Of a stretch of DNA of 64,000 nucleotides, positions 13,501 through 26,109 are shown piece after piece. The position numbers and the translations under genes are program-made. Position 1 is the first letter of the stretch, and every line of letters begins with the position of its first letter. Below the pieces are notes generated by a model. The model was given only the letters and a program-made list of their open reading frames with translations, was not told the DNA's origin and did not search any database. The stretch comes from Tenrec ecaudatus. Lineage: Eukaryota > Chordata > Mammalia > Afrosoricida > Tenrecidae. The stretch spans positions 121,507,731-121,571,730 of the forward strand of contig NC_134535.1 of the NCBI RefSeq assembly GCF_050624435.1, in the 5' to 3' direction.

Positions 13501-16433
13501 AGTTAATATTTGATGTACTGCTCTTTTCTTACCTCTGAAGCTCAGGATTCTCATCCATACCTATTGCGTTTGGTGTCTTATATCTTGGTTTGTAGAAAGT
13601 CTAGGGTGTCTGTCTGCCTAGTTGCTATGGCGTTGGAAGTTCAGAGCTATGGTTTCTAAGTCCTCTCTGCTCTCTCTTCTAATTACCTATGGGTGGAATC
13701 ACTGTGTGATGGGGCATTGTGTGATGCGGTTACCATAGCTGAAGTTTATCTTTCATGTTCTTTGAAGTGTCTTTTGTTGAAGAGGAAATCCAAATTGAGT
13801 GCAGTGTTAATAATTGTAGTTAATTGTATTTGGAGGTTTTTGCATCTTTCAAAAGATTTGACCGTCCTCTTTTTTGGCCATTTTTATTCATTTTAGAGTG
13901 ATTTAGTTATCAACACCTTTGTGTTTCCATTTCCTATCTGCACAATGGAGCTGTTTCTGCCTTTTAATTTATCATTAAGGTTTTTTCCATGAATCTTAGC
14001 ACTATTTTGAGAGAGGATTCTCATTGTCTTTATGAATGATAGTCATGGTTCTGATTTTTCCACAGGACTTTATTAGGGCCCGGATCAAGTACTTTACTTG
14101 GGTTGGATTACGAAAACTGGAAAATATCAAAAAGTGGAAATGGCTTTATGATGGCTCAGAGGTTTCTCCTCATTTGTAAGTTTCATTTTATACTCCTTGC
14201 CTTACCTTTCTGTAACTGATTCATACATTACTTGTCCAGAAAGGGAAAATAATGGGGGACCGATGACACACCAAAGAAACCAACTGAAAGATATGCTAAA
14301 TTAGAAGTCACTATCTCTGGTTAGCCTTGCACATTTGCTGTAAAATATTCTGTGGTTCCTTCAGTCACGGAAGTAACTAGGAAGAACTTGCTGTGTATGA
14401 TGGTGAGAAGCAGGTGATTCACTCTTTAATAAGGTCCCTAGAGAATGCCACTTTGAGAATGTGGCATTGATTGAATGACTTGAGGGAGATAACTGAGCAG
14501 ATCTTGTGAACTCCCTGAGGTACTAGAATCCTGTCAAGAGACCAACTCATGTGATGATGTTGAAGTGGAAGTGCATTTGGAATGCTCGAGGCTGCCAAAT
14601 ATATTTCCACTTCAACATCATTACGTGAGGTGTGGCTGGCTTGGAATGCTGGAGTCGAGTGAGGAAGGGAGAGAAGTTGGTCAGAGAGGTAACCAGGGTA
14701 ACATCATATTTATGGGTGAGGACATCATATAAACTTAAAATTTTCATGAATGTAATGTGGCTATTGGAGGGTTTTTTAAAGTAGAGTTCAAACATTGGAT
14801 TCTGTTCTTGAAGGGTTATCTTGGTTGTACTTGTGAGATGAGATTACATGACAGTGGGAGTAAAATAAATGGTTGGTTGGAATTTAGTTAAGATTCAATT
14901 GGATATAACCAGGTACAAGGTGACAGTGGCTTGATTAAAATTAGTAGATATGAAGCAGGTATAAAGTGTTCATATTTCAAATGTATGTTGAAGATGTGTG
15001 GGAGTAACATGATTTCAGGATGATTTCATGATTTTGGTTCCAGCACTGGCAAAGGTAATGTTGCTTACCTTCAAATGCAGTTCAAGATTAGGTATTAGAT
15101 TCAATGAATCTCTCAGGCAGTTTGATATCTACGGAAGCATCACAGAGATTTTGGTACCTATTTGTGAATTTCACGTGAGAGGTTTGTGCTTGGAATATTA
15201 ATCTAGCATGCATCAGTGTATGGATAAGGAGTGGAGGTAGTGCACTTGGCTGCTGTCCCAAAGGTTGTGTCTGTGAGCCCACTTAAATCATTACATTGAA
15301 CAAATGTTCGACCATTTGTTTTTGTAAGAGTATAATCATGAATATCTTTTACGACAAAGCAGTAGTTTTTTTTTCTTGCTCTTTCTTTCTGTAACTCAAT
15401 GGGTTTTTATGGATTGGAGGCTAACTTCAACCCATTTAATAACAACGGCGGTACTTTATAGGTGATCTTAATACTAGGAGTCTGGATGTAATCCTGAAAA
15501 AAAAAATCAAGGACTGAGTCTTTAGCTCCCTAATGTTTAATCCCTTGAAAAGATGAGTGTAAAGAGAATCTATTAATGTCAAAAAGTGAATAAATGCTGA
15601 AGAAGAAATCCATGATTAACTTAATAAGGAGTGTTATGGAAATAATAAACAGAATTTTTAAATGTTATCACTTATCCCAAGCAGTTTTACTTAAAATTAT
15701 TACATAGGGTCAATTAAATTCATGAATAGTTGAGGGAATTATTGTCTGGCCCTATAATTGAAATTGAGTTTCCCTATTTCTAATCAATCCCACAAAAGTG
15801 TATTTTATTTTATGTCCAAGGCTTTATTCTTAGTCAGAAAAAAGGTCAATTGTGGTTTAAATGCAGGTCAGCACCATTGATGCTGAAAGTGAAGTTAGCG
15901 GTGTATTCTCAATATTATCTCCTGAACATCAATTTGTGTGACAATAAACGGGGCTATTTTTATATCTAGTTAATTTTACTACATTTCATCACTTTGAAGA
16001 AGTTTTAGATGTTTCAGAAGAATAAGTTCCCAAATGTAAGTCCAATCTCTATATTCAGGCCTCTTCATGTATGTACTATTCTTATTGCTACCTTATCTGA
16101 TCTATTATCCTTCATTTCCAATACTATCCGTTAGCAATAAAATATTAGACATTGTGAGTTAGTCACTATCTGCTGGTCATATATTTTTTAATGGATTTTT
16201 TTGTATTTTTATATCCACTGAGATAATTACATGCACTGCTAATACTAAAATTATACATGTGAATAATTTTCTAAAATGAGTATGTTCTCTTTTGCAGAAA
16301 TACTCACCTGGTGACCAAATCTACAGGGAAATGTGGATGTATCAAGTCAGAAGTTATTATGAATGAAGTTTGCAGTAATCAGTATATGTACATTTGTGAA
16401 AAGAAGTTTCCCAGTCTTTTTAAAATAAAATAA
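4423..16433 (+). CDS. KLR-family NK-cell lectin-like receptor gene, copy 1 (multi-exon, possibly pseudogene)
   Basis: Six exon candidates in order encode the parts of a type II membrane NK receptor: a cytoplasmic ITIM-like tail, a transmembrane helix, a possible stalk and a three-exon C-type lectin-like domain (CTLD). The splice sites are good and the phases agree between the three CTLD exons and between the cytoplasmic and TM exons. Proteins of this family (CD94/NKG2, Ly49, KLRE, KLRI) sit on NK cells and bind MHC class I-like ligands. The WSCCGENCYYF and LIKIDD motifs and the PWH...LGI..LL TM segment recall Ly49 (KLRA), while the CxxCQxKW motif recalls CD94, so I leave the subfamily open. 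Odd points: no ATG at the expected position (AAG at 4432), and the TM exon does not join the stalk exon in frame. Joining TM directly to the CTLD gives TAA at the junction. It may be a pseudogene, or an exon may have been missed. Confidence 0.75.
4767..4847 (+). CDS. KLR copy 1, transmembrane exon
   Basis: Acceptor ttgttcag and donor ATGT|gtgagt. The 81-nt exon continues the frame of the previous exon (G|GA) and encodes FPWHISTVFLGIVCILL followed by VAIAVLGFM, an uninterrupted hydrophobic helix preceded by a Pro-Trp-His boundary typical of Ly49/NKG2 signal anchors. It ends in phase 1. Confidence 0.75.
5815..6010 (+). mobile_element. AfroSINE, copy 1
   Basis: gtaagcattggactgttaac, ggaaagatgaggctgtctgc, tacagtcttggaaatcctat. 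Duplicate at 50115-50300. Confidence 0.8.
7640..7795 (-). mobile_element. AfroSINE-type fragment (antisense), copy 1
   Basis: ttagatgctattgagttgat, tgacccataaaaagcctgtg, then a short GCT-rich run. Duplicate at 53070-53225. The open frame across it is incidental. Confidence 0.55.
8211..8277 (+). CDS. KLR copy 1, possible stalk exon
   Basis: Flanked by acceptor ttttacag and donor gtatgt. In the frame that joins the next exon correctly (final C + AA = CAA, Gln) it reads RSCECEMPNNETQ followed by ADPRVSPLA, a short Cys-, Pro- and Asn-containing linker with a possible N-glycosylation site (NET). At 67 nt it starts in phase 0 while the TM exon ends in phase 1, so direct joining gives TAG. Either the exon has suffered an indel, a small exon is missing, or this is not an exon. 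The splice-site context and open frame are present in both copies. Confidence 0.35.
8844..8995 (+). CDS. KLR copy 1, CTLD exon 1
   Basis: Acceptor tgttttcaag and donor GAGCAG|gtgtgt. The 152-nt exon (phase 1 in, phase 0 out) encodes the N-terminal third of the lectin domain: VCDWCQGKWSCCGENCYYF, then STEVKTWEDSKKSCEGLHA and SLIKIDDKPEQ. The paired Cys residues, the CYYF strand, the KTW..S...C helix and the LIKIDD strand are diagnostic of the NK-receptor CTLD group. The ATG-started open frame around it (8660-9019) extends into intron at both ends; only this part is exon. Confidence 0.85.
9520..10150 (-). mobile_element. Old L1 ORF2-end fragment (antisense), copy 1
   Basis: Contains gagtagtatttcattgtgtg, accacagtttgtccatcaat and gcattgaggttgttttcatc, the reverse of the L1 ORF2 C-terminal/3' region (YTMEYY ... 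segment). Diverged. Its duplicate is at 58730-59355. Confidence 0.7.
11480..12760 (+). mobile_element. Old L1 ORF2/3' fragment, copy 1
   Basis: Decayed ORF2 text such as caaatggtgctggaaaaact and aagacccagatctcattcca (FNKWCWK...QDPDLIP), and a 3' end tatgtatggattgtgataag plus agttgtacaagctcccagta at about 12325-12363. Further L1-like sequence with gggaaatggttaaaaaattt continues to 12760. An 80-codon open frame lies at 12121-12363 (see rejected). Confidence 0.7.
13080..13690 (-). mobile_element. Probable L1 leader-like fragment, copy 1 (shortened)
   Basis: Antisense, purine/pyrimidine-biased sequence continuous with a longer version in copy 2 (62310-63370). Copy 1 lacks about 480 bp after 13220. 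L1 assignment is by general resemblance to L1 5' regions and is uncertain. Confidence 0.35.
14066..14175 (+). CDS. KLR copy 1, CTLD exon 2
   Basis: Acceptor tttttccacag and donor CATTT|gtaagt. The 110-nt exon (phase 0 in, phase 2 out) encodes DFIRARIKYFTWVGLRKLEN followed by IKKWKWLYDGSEVSPH. The WVGL core and the KWKW segment are the conserved middle of NK-receptor lectin domains. As in the whole family, no Ca2+-binding EPN/QPD motif is visible. Confidence 0.85.
14546..14629. other. Long imperfect hairpin in KLR intron
   Basis: Arms 14546-14570 and 14605-14629 are inverse complements over 25 bp with two mismatches. An inner stem atttgg (14575-14580) pairs with ccaaat (14595-14600), leaving a loop of about 14 nt. 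It could be a small palindromic transposon remnant or a precursor-like RNA hairpin. Confidence 0.75.
16298..16433 (+). CDS. KLR copy 1, CTLD exon 3 and stop codon
   Basis: Acceptor ctcttttgcag. Together with the two bases of the previous exon it reads LNTHLVTKSTGKCGCIKSE, then VIMNEVCSNQYMYICEKKF and PSLFKIK, and stops at TAA 16431-16433. The last Cys pair (CSNQYMYIC) and the ICEKK ending complete the CTLD fold. An AATAAA overlaps the final codons (16424-16429), but it would have to work very close to the stop; other A/T-rich signals follow. Confidence 0.85.
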
Positions 16434-17129
16434 TTATTAAATTTTGAAGACTTAATATTGTCACGCTTTCATAGTCATTAGAAAAGAAAACCCAAGTTAG
16501 TAACATTAAGTGCTTATCTGTGCATAATCTAGGAGGAATCTTTTTCTCTCAAATTACTCCTAAGCAAGAATACAGTAAGATGCTTTACATGGAGCAGAGT
16601 TAAATAAATATCAACCCATAATGCATTATTTAAAAATATTTTGAAATGTCAAGATCCAAAAACTCAGCAAATAAATTCATTTCTCTTGTTGACTCATTAT
16701 TGAATTTTATTAATTAATTATATTTATATGCATGGGTAAGTAATATAATCACATACAGTTGTTTAAAATCATAGAGGGAAGCAATGATGCATTGTGAAAA
16801 TACATTCATACAAATTGGAACCCTTAGTCATTGAGTTCCCATCTCCACAGGCAAACATGTAATTAGTATTTTAGGACTTCTGAAATAATCTAGTAAGGTA
16901 TAGATGTTTTTATCATACTTGTGAAACCAAGTGTTGCTAGGTTCCATTGTGTTGGTTCCAACCCATAGTGACCTAATACAAAATAGAAAGAACAAAACAA
17001 TAGTCTTTCCTCTGGACCAATAGCCAAAATAATGAAAAATGGATAAAGATTAATGTTGTTAAGGATTTTATTTTGCTTGGGTCTGCACTTATTTTTTATG
17101 TAAGTGGCAGTGTAGAAACGAAGCAAAAT

Positions 17130-17660
17130 ATTAAGTTTGGCAAATGTGCTTCACACATCCTCGTTAAAGTTTTGTCGTGAAAGGATGTAGCTGTGAGGAT
17201 GAAGGTTCATCAGATGCAAGTCATGGTATTTACAAGCATCTCATGCGCAGGTGAAAGGTTTCAGATAAAGGAAGACAATCCAAGTAGACTCAATGCTTAT
17301 AAACCATGGTGCTAGTGAAGATCACTGAATATTCAAGAAGAATAAACAAATCTGTCCTTGAAGAAGGACAGACAGAATGCTCCTGAGAAGTGTGCGTGGT
17401 GTGAGACTTGATGTTAAGCACCTTTGACATTTTGTGAGGAAAGATCGAGACCTGGCAAGGGCATGAAACTTGCTAATGTACAATGGCAGCCTCAACGAAG
17501 AAGACCCTCAAGGAAATGCATTGACAAAATGGCTGCAACAATGGGCTCAGATATTACAAAAATTGTGAAGATTGTACAGGACCAACCATGTTTCATTCAG
17601 TGTGCTGTGAACTGGAAATGATTCCATGATACATATCAACAATAACAACAAATATATTCC
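17130..17660 (+). mobile_element. BovB/RTE 3'-end fragment
   Basis: Landmarks: agtgaagatcactgaatatt, agaataaacaaatctgtcct, caatgggctcagatattaca, aattgtgaagattgtacagg and a CAACAATAACAACAA tail near 17637-17651. Confidence 0.75.
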
Positions 17661-18320
17661 TTGATATTTAAAACAAACACATCGATGAATGTGGTGTAAC
17701 CTGCATTGGCAAAGCTTTGAACATGTGTCACACGCAACCAGACATTGGAAGGAGTGTGTCAGTCAGCCTGGGTGCTCATGAAGATAGACTTGGGACACCA
17801 AGGTCTACTGGCCTAGCACCGTTCACTAATAATACATCTCACACCTACTTTAGTAAATGGTCAGTGCGGTTCTAAAAGCCTGTGAGCAGCAATCTAAGGT
17901 GTATCAAGAAAAACAATGAATGTTGAAAGATATATGGCACATATGAGTCAAACAGACTAATGAATGACACAAACCTAAACTCTACAACCCAGAAACAAGA
18001 AGTATTAGATGGTGTTCTGATACCACAAGCAGTTGCTTTGATAAGGATCATAGAAAATCCTATACCAAGACAAAGAAAAATGTGCAGCAAACCCAAAGTC
18101 ATAAAAGAGCAGGCTTATGATAAGATAGAGAAAGATTTCATCATAAGAAATCATTCTTAATGTGTGGAACTAACTAGTCATTCTTCAAGTGTGGAACTAA
18201 CTCATGCCCTTGCTAGAATAATGAGCTATTTAAAATAAGAAAGCAGCCTTTATGCAAGGACAAATTGGAGACGTAAGAGAAGAGAGGAGAACAGGAGACC
18301 CAGGGAAGAAGTAGGTAAGT
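17660..18320. other. Unassigned interval before the SLC38A6 retrocopy
   Basis: No gene recognised. Short open frames on both strands (about 60-75 codons) show no familiar motif. Confidence 0.4.
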
Positions 18321-18333
18321 GAAAGTACATTGA

Positions 18334-19785
<1,452 letters not shown>

Positions 19786-20020
19786 AAGAAGTTTTTTCCC
19801 GTGTTTTATGAAGAGACACTGGGACTGAAAAATCTGAAAGCTGAGCTGCCTTTTTTGGACCAAGATACTCCCAGGCAACTTGACAGCCCCATGGTGGAAT
19901 GGAAAAAGCCCCCATTTGGGGATCAGAACAACTTGAGTTCAAATGTCAGTGACCTCACTTACTGCTTCACCTCCCTAAGCCTCAATTTTCACATCTATGA
20001 GTTGAGTTGATACTGTAGAT

Positions 20021-20228
20021 CAGTGGTTCTCAACCTTCCTAATGCCATGACCCTTTAATAAAATTCATCATGTTGTGGTGACCACCCACCTTAAAGTTAT
20101 TTTTGTTGCTACTTCATACCTATACTTTTGCTACTGTTATGAATCCTAATGTAAATAAATATCTGATATGCAGGATGTATTTTCTTTGTTACATAATTGA
20201 ACATAATTAAAGCATCGTGATTCATCAC
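20021..20228 (+). mobile_element. 5' part of a SPIN (hAT) DNA transposon within the SLC38A6 retrocopy 3' UTR
   Basis: Starts exactly at the SPIN-type terminus cagtggttctcaacct and runs through the characteristic stretch with ttgctactgttatgaatc and tctgatatgcaggatgtatt. It stops at ...attaaagcatcgtgattcatcac, directly followed by the A-tract. The transposon must have been in the parent gene's 3' UTR when the mRNA was made. Its ATTAAA (about 20212-20217) is a common poly(A) signal variant, roughly 12 nt before the tail. Family assignment is from memory of the SPIN consensus. Confidence 0.85.
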
Positions 20229-20258
20229 AAAAAAAAAAAAAGAAAGTACATTGACGGG

Positions 20259-21200
20259 ATTTAAATGGATGATTTGTAGCAAAATGTGCATGGATTGAGA
20301 AGGTAAAACTGATGATCTTGTCCGTGAACTTTTACATAAATCACAGTAAAAATTTAAAAATATATGTGGTGAGAACAAAAACCATGACCAATAAAGAGTA
20401 CAACTAGTGGAAATATATAAATCATTTACTATTGGGAGATACTCCAACATGGTTCAAATATCTCCTCATGAAAATAGTAGGAAAAAATAAATAGAGTTAT
20501 AAAATATCTGCAAAACAGAAAAATTAACAAGATCCATTGGCATATATAGAAAAGTATATTCAGTAATTCTCAGAGGACCTGAAATATTTTGAAAATGGAA
20601 CTTTATTTTCCATCATAAAGAAAGCTTTGAAAGCTCAATTTCAAAGATTGACAGAGTTAAAAATATGTCCACAGACCATATTGGAATTATGACTGTGATC
20701 AGTAGCAGAAAGATAATCAGCAGTTTTTCAGCTGCCTAGAACTGAAGGAATACATATCTTATAATTCATGAGTCAAAGAAAATATCAAAAAGCCTTTTGT
20801 TTTAACAATGATGATTTTTACAACAAATGAAATCTCTTGGGACAGAGCTTTCTACAACTTCAGGATATAGTTAAAGTTTTAATAAATGATCTAAAAGAAG
20901 AGAGATGGAAAAATAATAATGCAAATCTCTCTCAGATGAATAAAAAATCGGAAGCACCTTAAATACAGAGAGTAAACATGACAACAATTGATATAATAGA
21001 AATATGAAAGAGAAATATGTCTATCTTTCTATTTACATTGGAGAAAATGAAAGTCAAAACGCCATGCTTTGATATAGTACTCGAATTCATAACTGTGCCA
21101 GAAATAAACCAGAATGACAAGAGAGATCATGAAAATTATCTGTTTCAGGCGTGAAATTAGGAAATTCATTATGATTTTGCAGCCTCAAAAAAACAACAAA
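20259..21200. other. Unassigned AT-rich interval
   Basis: No supported gene. Some stretches resemble a very old L1, but no motif is firm. Confidence 0.4.
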
Positions 21201-21384
21201 AATATGAGTAGAGAAACCAGTTGAGGCCAACTCCTGGTGACTTTATGTCTGTCAGTGTAGAACTGCGCACCTTAGGGTCTTCAGGGATTGAATTTTTAGC
21301 GTTCTCTCACTAAGTCTTTCTTTCGGTTGACCTGAATCACTGCCCTTTAGTTAGCACCTGAATATTTGAAATATTGGAAACAGT

Positions 21385-21770
21385 CAATGTGATAGCTACA
21401 TACTCTCATGTCAACTTGAGGGTATGAAGAATGAAGGAATGGAGTTTAGCCTGTCAATCAGGTCGCTGTTTGATTGCAGGGTGACAAGATAAAATGGTTC
21501 TTTAGAGGCCAATCTCCCCTTGACCCTACTTCCCCCCAATCGCACTCTGTGTTGAACTTCCAATTGACAAGCCCTGAAGACATATGCAGCCACACTAGGC
21601 CTGTGAGAGCCCTGGAGATGCTTCCATCACCACTGGATCCACAAGACTTTGCACCCACTGCCGTGATCCTCATGCATTTCACATCATTACACATGCTGTG
21701 TGAGTCCGAAAAAGGATTTATGGACTAATATTGGATTTATGGTCTTGATCTGGACTGGGCTGGGATTCTT
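21385..21770 (+). repeat. Possible unclassified dispersed repeat
   Basis: Sequence such as catgtcaacttgagggtatg, atcaccactggatccacaag and gactaatattggatttatgg resembles dispersed repeats I have seen in other mammals (LTR- or DNA-transposon-like). It ends where the antisense L1 begins. Weakly supported. Confidence 0.3.
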
Positions 21771-21779
21771 TTAAATACA

Positions 21780-24700
21780 CCATTACTCCTTGGGATTCAG
21801 TCTGGCTGGTGTTCTTTCAGCCTCTTGAATGGTTACCTGATTTTGATTTATTAAGTTGGGGAAGTTTTCCTCTAAGAATTCCCTTGCTATTTTCGGCGTT
21901 GATATCTTTGTTGTGTCTTGTTCGGTTAGTCCAATTATTCCAATATTGTTTCTGTTCATAGCATCAGACATGGCTCTCAAGTTTTCTTCAGCTAATTTGA
22001 TTATCTTGTTTGACTGCTTTCCTCGTTTGGTGAGGTCTGATTAGTTATCCTCTAGGTCATGGTGTGCTTCTCTGCCTCCTGAAGCCTATTGGCAAGGTTT
22101 GTCACTTTGTCACTGGATTTTGTTATTTAATCCCTTATGTCTTGTATTTCCCTCTGGTGGGTTACCTTTATCTCCTCTATCATTTCATCTTTTATTCTGC
22201 ATTGCTTCCCTCATATCCTTTGTCTTCAAGCAGCTTTATGAGAATTTCTTTTTCTGTTAGGTCAATATGTGCTTCTTCTATGCACATCTTTAGGTTCCTG
22301 ACTTCTTCCGGCATTGTCTTCTGTTTTTCCTGCTTTTTTGTTGAATCTGTTAGGACTGGTTGCTGTGTACATGTTGTTTTAGAGGCACCTGGAGACATCT
22401 TCTTGAGTCGAAGAGCCCTGGTCTCTCTCTTGGGGGATTCCTATGAGTATTACTATGAACTACCTGCCAGTAGCTGTACGGAGGGTTCAGGCTATTGCTA
22501 TATCTTCCTGTGGTTTCACTCTTGTCTTAGCCATCCAGTATTCCATTACTTGGAATGTGTGTTGGATATTCCCTTCATGTGACACTAGTTGGGTTGTTGT
22601 GGGCCCATGAGGATGTTGCTTCCTTGACCAATCTCTAAGTAAGCTTCACAGTTCTTGGAGCACCTTGGCTTGCCTGTGGTCATTTCCTCTATAACCTCAT
22701 TGCTGATGAGGGTGTGTGGATGTACCTTCCTTGTTGTAGAGCTCTGTAGCTGGTAGGGTAATTACTGTAGACAGAGAGATCACCTTGGAGGATGGGTGCA
22801 TGTTCCTGCAGTAAAGTGGATCCCCACCTTTGGTGGTCAGGCGTTTCTCCCAGTCACTTTTAGGGCTTTGGGATCTAGGATGGGGTTGCCACTTCTTTGT
22901 GTAGGGGAGAACCACCTGATGCTTGGCGTGTGGAAGAGGACCGGCTTTGATTACCCAGCTGCTTGTAAAGCCAATAAATGTGGGTGGGAGCTCCCCCAGT
23001 TGGGCCTTCGGCGTTTCCCTCGTCAGAGGGGAGTGGCCTGGACGCTGCCAGTGTCTTGTGACAGGAAGGAGAATGAAAGTAACAAAAAGAGAGAAACAGT
23101 AAGACACAGGCTGGAGCAACAGCGCCAGCAACTGCCCCCACTCACAGGCACACACCTGAATTTCACAGAGCAAATAAAGTGAAAACAGGAAAGAAAGAGA
23201 AAGAAGGGAAAACAACAAAAAAGAGAACTGAATCTACTGAGGCTGTGGTAGGAACTAGAGGAGAGCTAGAAGAAGAGGAGAAAAGAAGAAAACATGAAGG
23301 AAGAACACAGAGAAAGAAAAAAGAAGAGAAAACGAAGGAGATGAAAAGAGAATTTAAAAAACAGATAAATACCTACCCCGTGCTGTGCTGTGTGTAGCAC
23401 TGACTCGTCCTGTGTGCTGCACTGTCTTACTGGGCAGGGTGCTCACTGGGAGCACAGGGTTTTCCTAGGAAGAGTGTAGGGGTTGGGTATCAGCAGCGGC
23501 ACTGGAGCGGAGTGAGAGGTAGAAGAGGGAATCATACGAGCAGAGAGAGCAATGAAGAGAACAACGACAGAGAGAGGAAAGAAAGAAGAGCAGAAAGAAA
23601 AAGATTGTCTGTGATGGTAAGGAGGGAGGTGAGAGTGAAGGAGGAAATAAAGAATAAAGGGATAGCTGTTCCCTGAATGCTTGAATGTGGGGCCAGATGG
23701 TTTTAGACTCTGCCCCACAATGGCCGGTGTGTGCCCTTTTAATTCTGGGACCCAATTGCTGGAAAGGAGTGACCTAGTTGAGATCACTTTAGAGGTCTGT
23801 TGGAGGTTTCCTCAGCAGCACAGCGCGGTGGAGATGTTTGTCCTAGCTGCCTTGTGTTGTGTACAGCAGTCCGACGTAGAGCTAGCTGGAGTTCCTCCTG
23901 CTCTTTGGGCTGATTTGCCCTAAATGGAGGGGAGTAATCTGGAAGCCAGTAGTCGCATATGATAGACAAGAGTGGGACAGAAGAGGAAAAAGAGGGAAAA
24001 AAGATGAAATAGAGAAAAAAAAAACTTCAACACAAACCTGAGCTCGTTGAGACTGTCTGTGTTGGGAAAGACAGAATGGCTAGTGAGAAGAAATAAAGTA
24101 GTGGGTAAGGAGAAAACTGAGACTTGATAACCTTTCTGTGAGGCTGGAGGAGGTCCAACTCTTCCTCAAGGTATCAGGCTGATGTACCCGTTTGACGTAG
24201 GGTTCCACAGATGCTTTGTGGGATTACTTCAAAGGCAAGATGGCACCCATGGCCAGGCATCCTTTGGGCTCTGGAATTTGCTGGTATACATGCCGTGTGC
24301 TGTATGTAGCACTGCAATAGGGGCAGTGACTGCGGTGTTTCCACATCCCTGTTTAGGGCCCCAGGACATGCAGGACCTCCCCAGCTATGTATAGAATCAC
24401 TTAGAGGGAAGCTGGGCTGATTGTCCTATCTAGACTGCTGCTGTCCTACAAGATTAAAGGACATTATTTATTTATTTTTTTTGTCCACCTGGTCAGCTAG
24501 AATCAAATTAAATAAAATTGTTTCCCACAGTCTTTAGGCTGCAGCTCCATGCTGTTTGAAGCTGACACTTCCTACAGTGGGGTTTTTTTTAAATTAAAAA
24601 AATTGCCAGGATCTGTAGCTGAGTTCTGGCATTCCTTAGGTAGTTTTCTTCTTATGCTGGTTCATGTTAAGGGCCTCCCACCTAAGTGCTCTTTATAGGC

Positions 24701-25290
24701 GAGAAACTAGACTGGGGTTAGAGTTTTAAACCAATAATATATATTTCACCCTTTTATAATTATGTCTGTGATGTGCTCTGATTTGAGGCCTGTCAGGCTG
24801 ACCCCCAGAGGTGGAGATCCAGCTTATCAGAGGGGTTGTTTCCTTCTTGGCCAATTGGAACTAAATTCGCTCTCTGGATTCCGGACTTTCCACCTGTTTT
24901 CTCCCACACCATGATCTACCTGAGAAAAAAATCTGCTTTTTCTTCTACTCTAAATTATGGCTACCCACCCACCCCCACTCCCCAGGCTGTGAGCAGACGG
25001 CAGCCAAAAGTGCGAAGAGCTCTGGCATGGGGTTCTCCTGTGTCTGGGGTTCTGTCTCCTTTAAGGCGTCAGCCTGGAGAAATCGCTGCTCCCCAGAAGG
25101 GTGCCGCTGGCGCCCTGGGCTCGCCAAAGCTAGAGCGCTTTAAAGCGTTCTGGGTTTGCTTTGTGAGTAGAAATCACACCCAAAATGGTGGTTCAGGAGA
25201 GAACCTAGTACCGTAGTTCTAATTTCTGGACTCCACCTCCCCATTTCCTTCACCTTACCTCCCAATTTTCTGGTCTGGCACCAGGAGTTC
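21780..25290 (-). mobile_element. Antisense L1 5' half: part of ORF1 and a long 5' UTR
   Basis: On the minus strand, 22398-22192 encodes an ORF1-like start (MSPGASKTTCTQQPVLTDST..., then a coiled-coil-like EEAHIDLTEKEILIKLLEDK), and 21980-21783 encodes AMSDAMNRNNIGIIGLTEQD and FLEENFPNLINQNQ, homologous to ORF1 of the L1 at 27552. The remainder up to about 25290 is GC- and purine-rich leader-like sequence. ORF2 and the 3' end are missing, so it is a deleted or rearranged copy. The outer limit of the 5' UTR is approximate. Confidence 0.7.
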
Positions 25291-25659
25291 AGAACAGGTG
25301 AGTCCTAAGGGGTAGCCATTTTTCCTCCCATTCACTTTCTTAACTTTTATCACAATATAACATACAATGCATATAATTTATTTATTGTCTTTAATTCCCT
25401 TACAATGTATGAGCCGCAAGCCATTTCTTTTTTTCTACTTCTTGAATGCTTGGCATAAAATCACATGACTTGTAGATATACATTTAATGATTGGATAATG
25501 AAGTTGTTAGTCAGATGAAGAAAAGTATTGAGAAGAAAATCCATTTAAAATGAGCATTCCTCTTCTTTAAGTAAAGTTGGTCAGAATGATGGGATAATGC
25601 AACATTTCTGCCTTGTCTGATACATACATTTTTATAACTCAATAATAAACCTACTGCCT

Positions 25660-25765
25660 ATGAAATTACTCTGACTCATACATAGTGCTTCTAAGCCTGC
25701 AAATCTTTCTGGAAGCAGACTACCTCATCTTTCTTTGACTGAGCAGCCAGTGGATTTGAAACTAA
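25660..25765 (-). mobile_element. AfroSINE fragment (antisense)
   Basis: tgaaattactctgactcata, gcagactacctcatctttct, ctgagcagccagtggatttg. Confidence 0.55.
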
Positions 25766-26109
25766 AACAAAGTTCCATAATTCCATAAGAGTGGGTCATA
25801 AATTCAAGTATACAAATTGAGCACTATCATATCTGATATGCTCCTCTAAATATAAAACTCCCATTGAGTCAATGCTGTTCATCATTTTACCTATTAAGTA
25901 AGGTAGAGCTGCTGACTGTGACCAGGAGGGGACACTTTCTGTGCAGGCATTAGTTGTTTCTCACGTTGCTTCTTTATAACTTATTTTTTTAATTAAATCC
26001 TTATTTTTTTATAAAATCCTTTTATTGTGACTTGAATGAATATTTAGAGAATGGTTAATGAGGTTTACATTAGATAATTCATATATATTATTTCATCTCA
26101 TTTTTTGCA

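Larger units (their letters stand above)
430..14311. repeat. Segmental duplication, copy 1 (part matched within window)
   Basis: Colinear with 43010-64000. Offset about 42.58 kb at the left and 49.69 kb at the right; the difference is accounted for by five copy-2-only blocks. The unit continues past 14311, but its partner lies beyond the window. Confidence 0.92.

Noticed and set aside
22697-24394. Several 70-170-codon ORFs on both strands
   Set aside because: All fall in antisense L1 leader sequence; GC-rich leaders yield spurious open frames.
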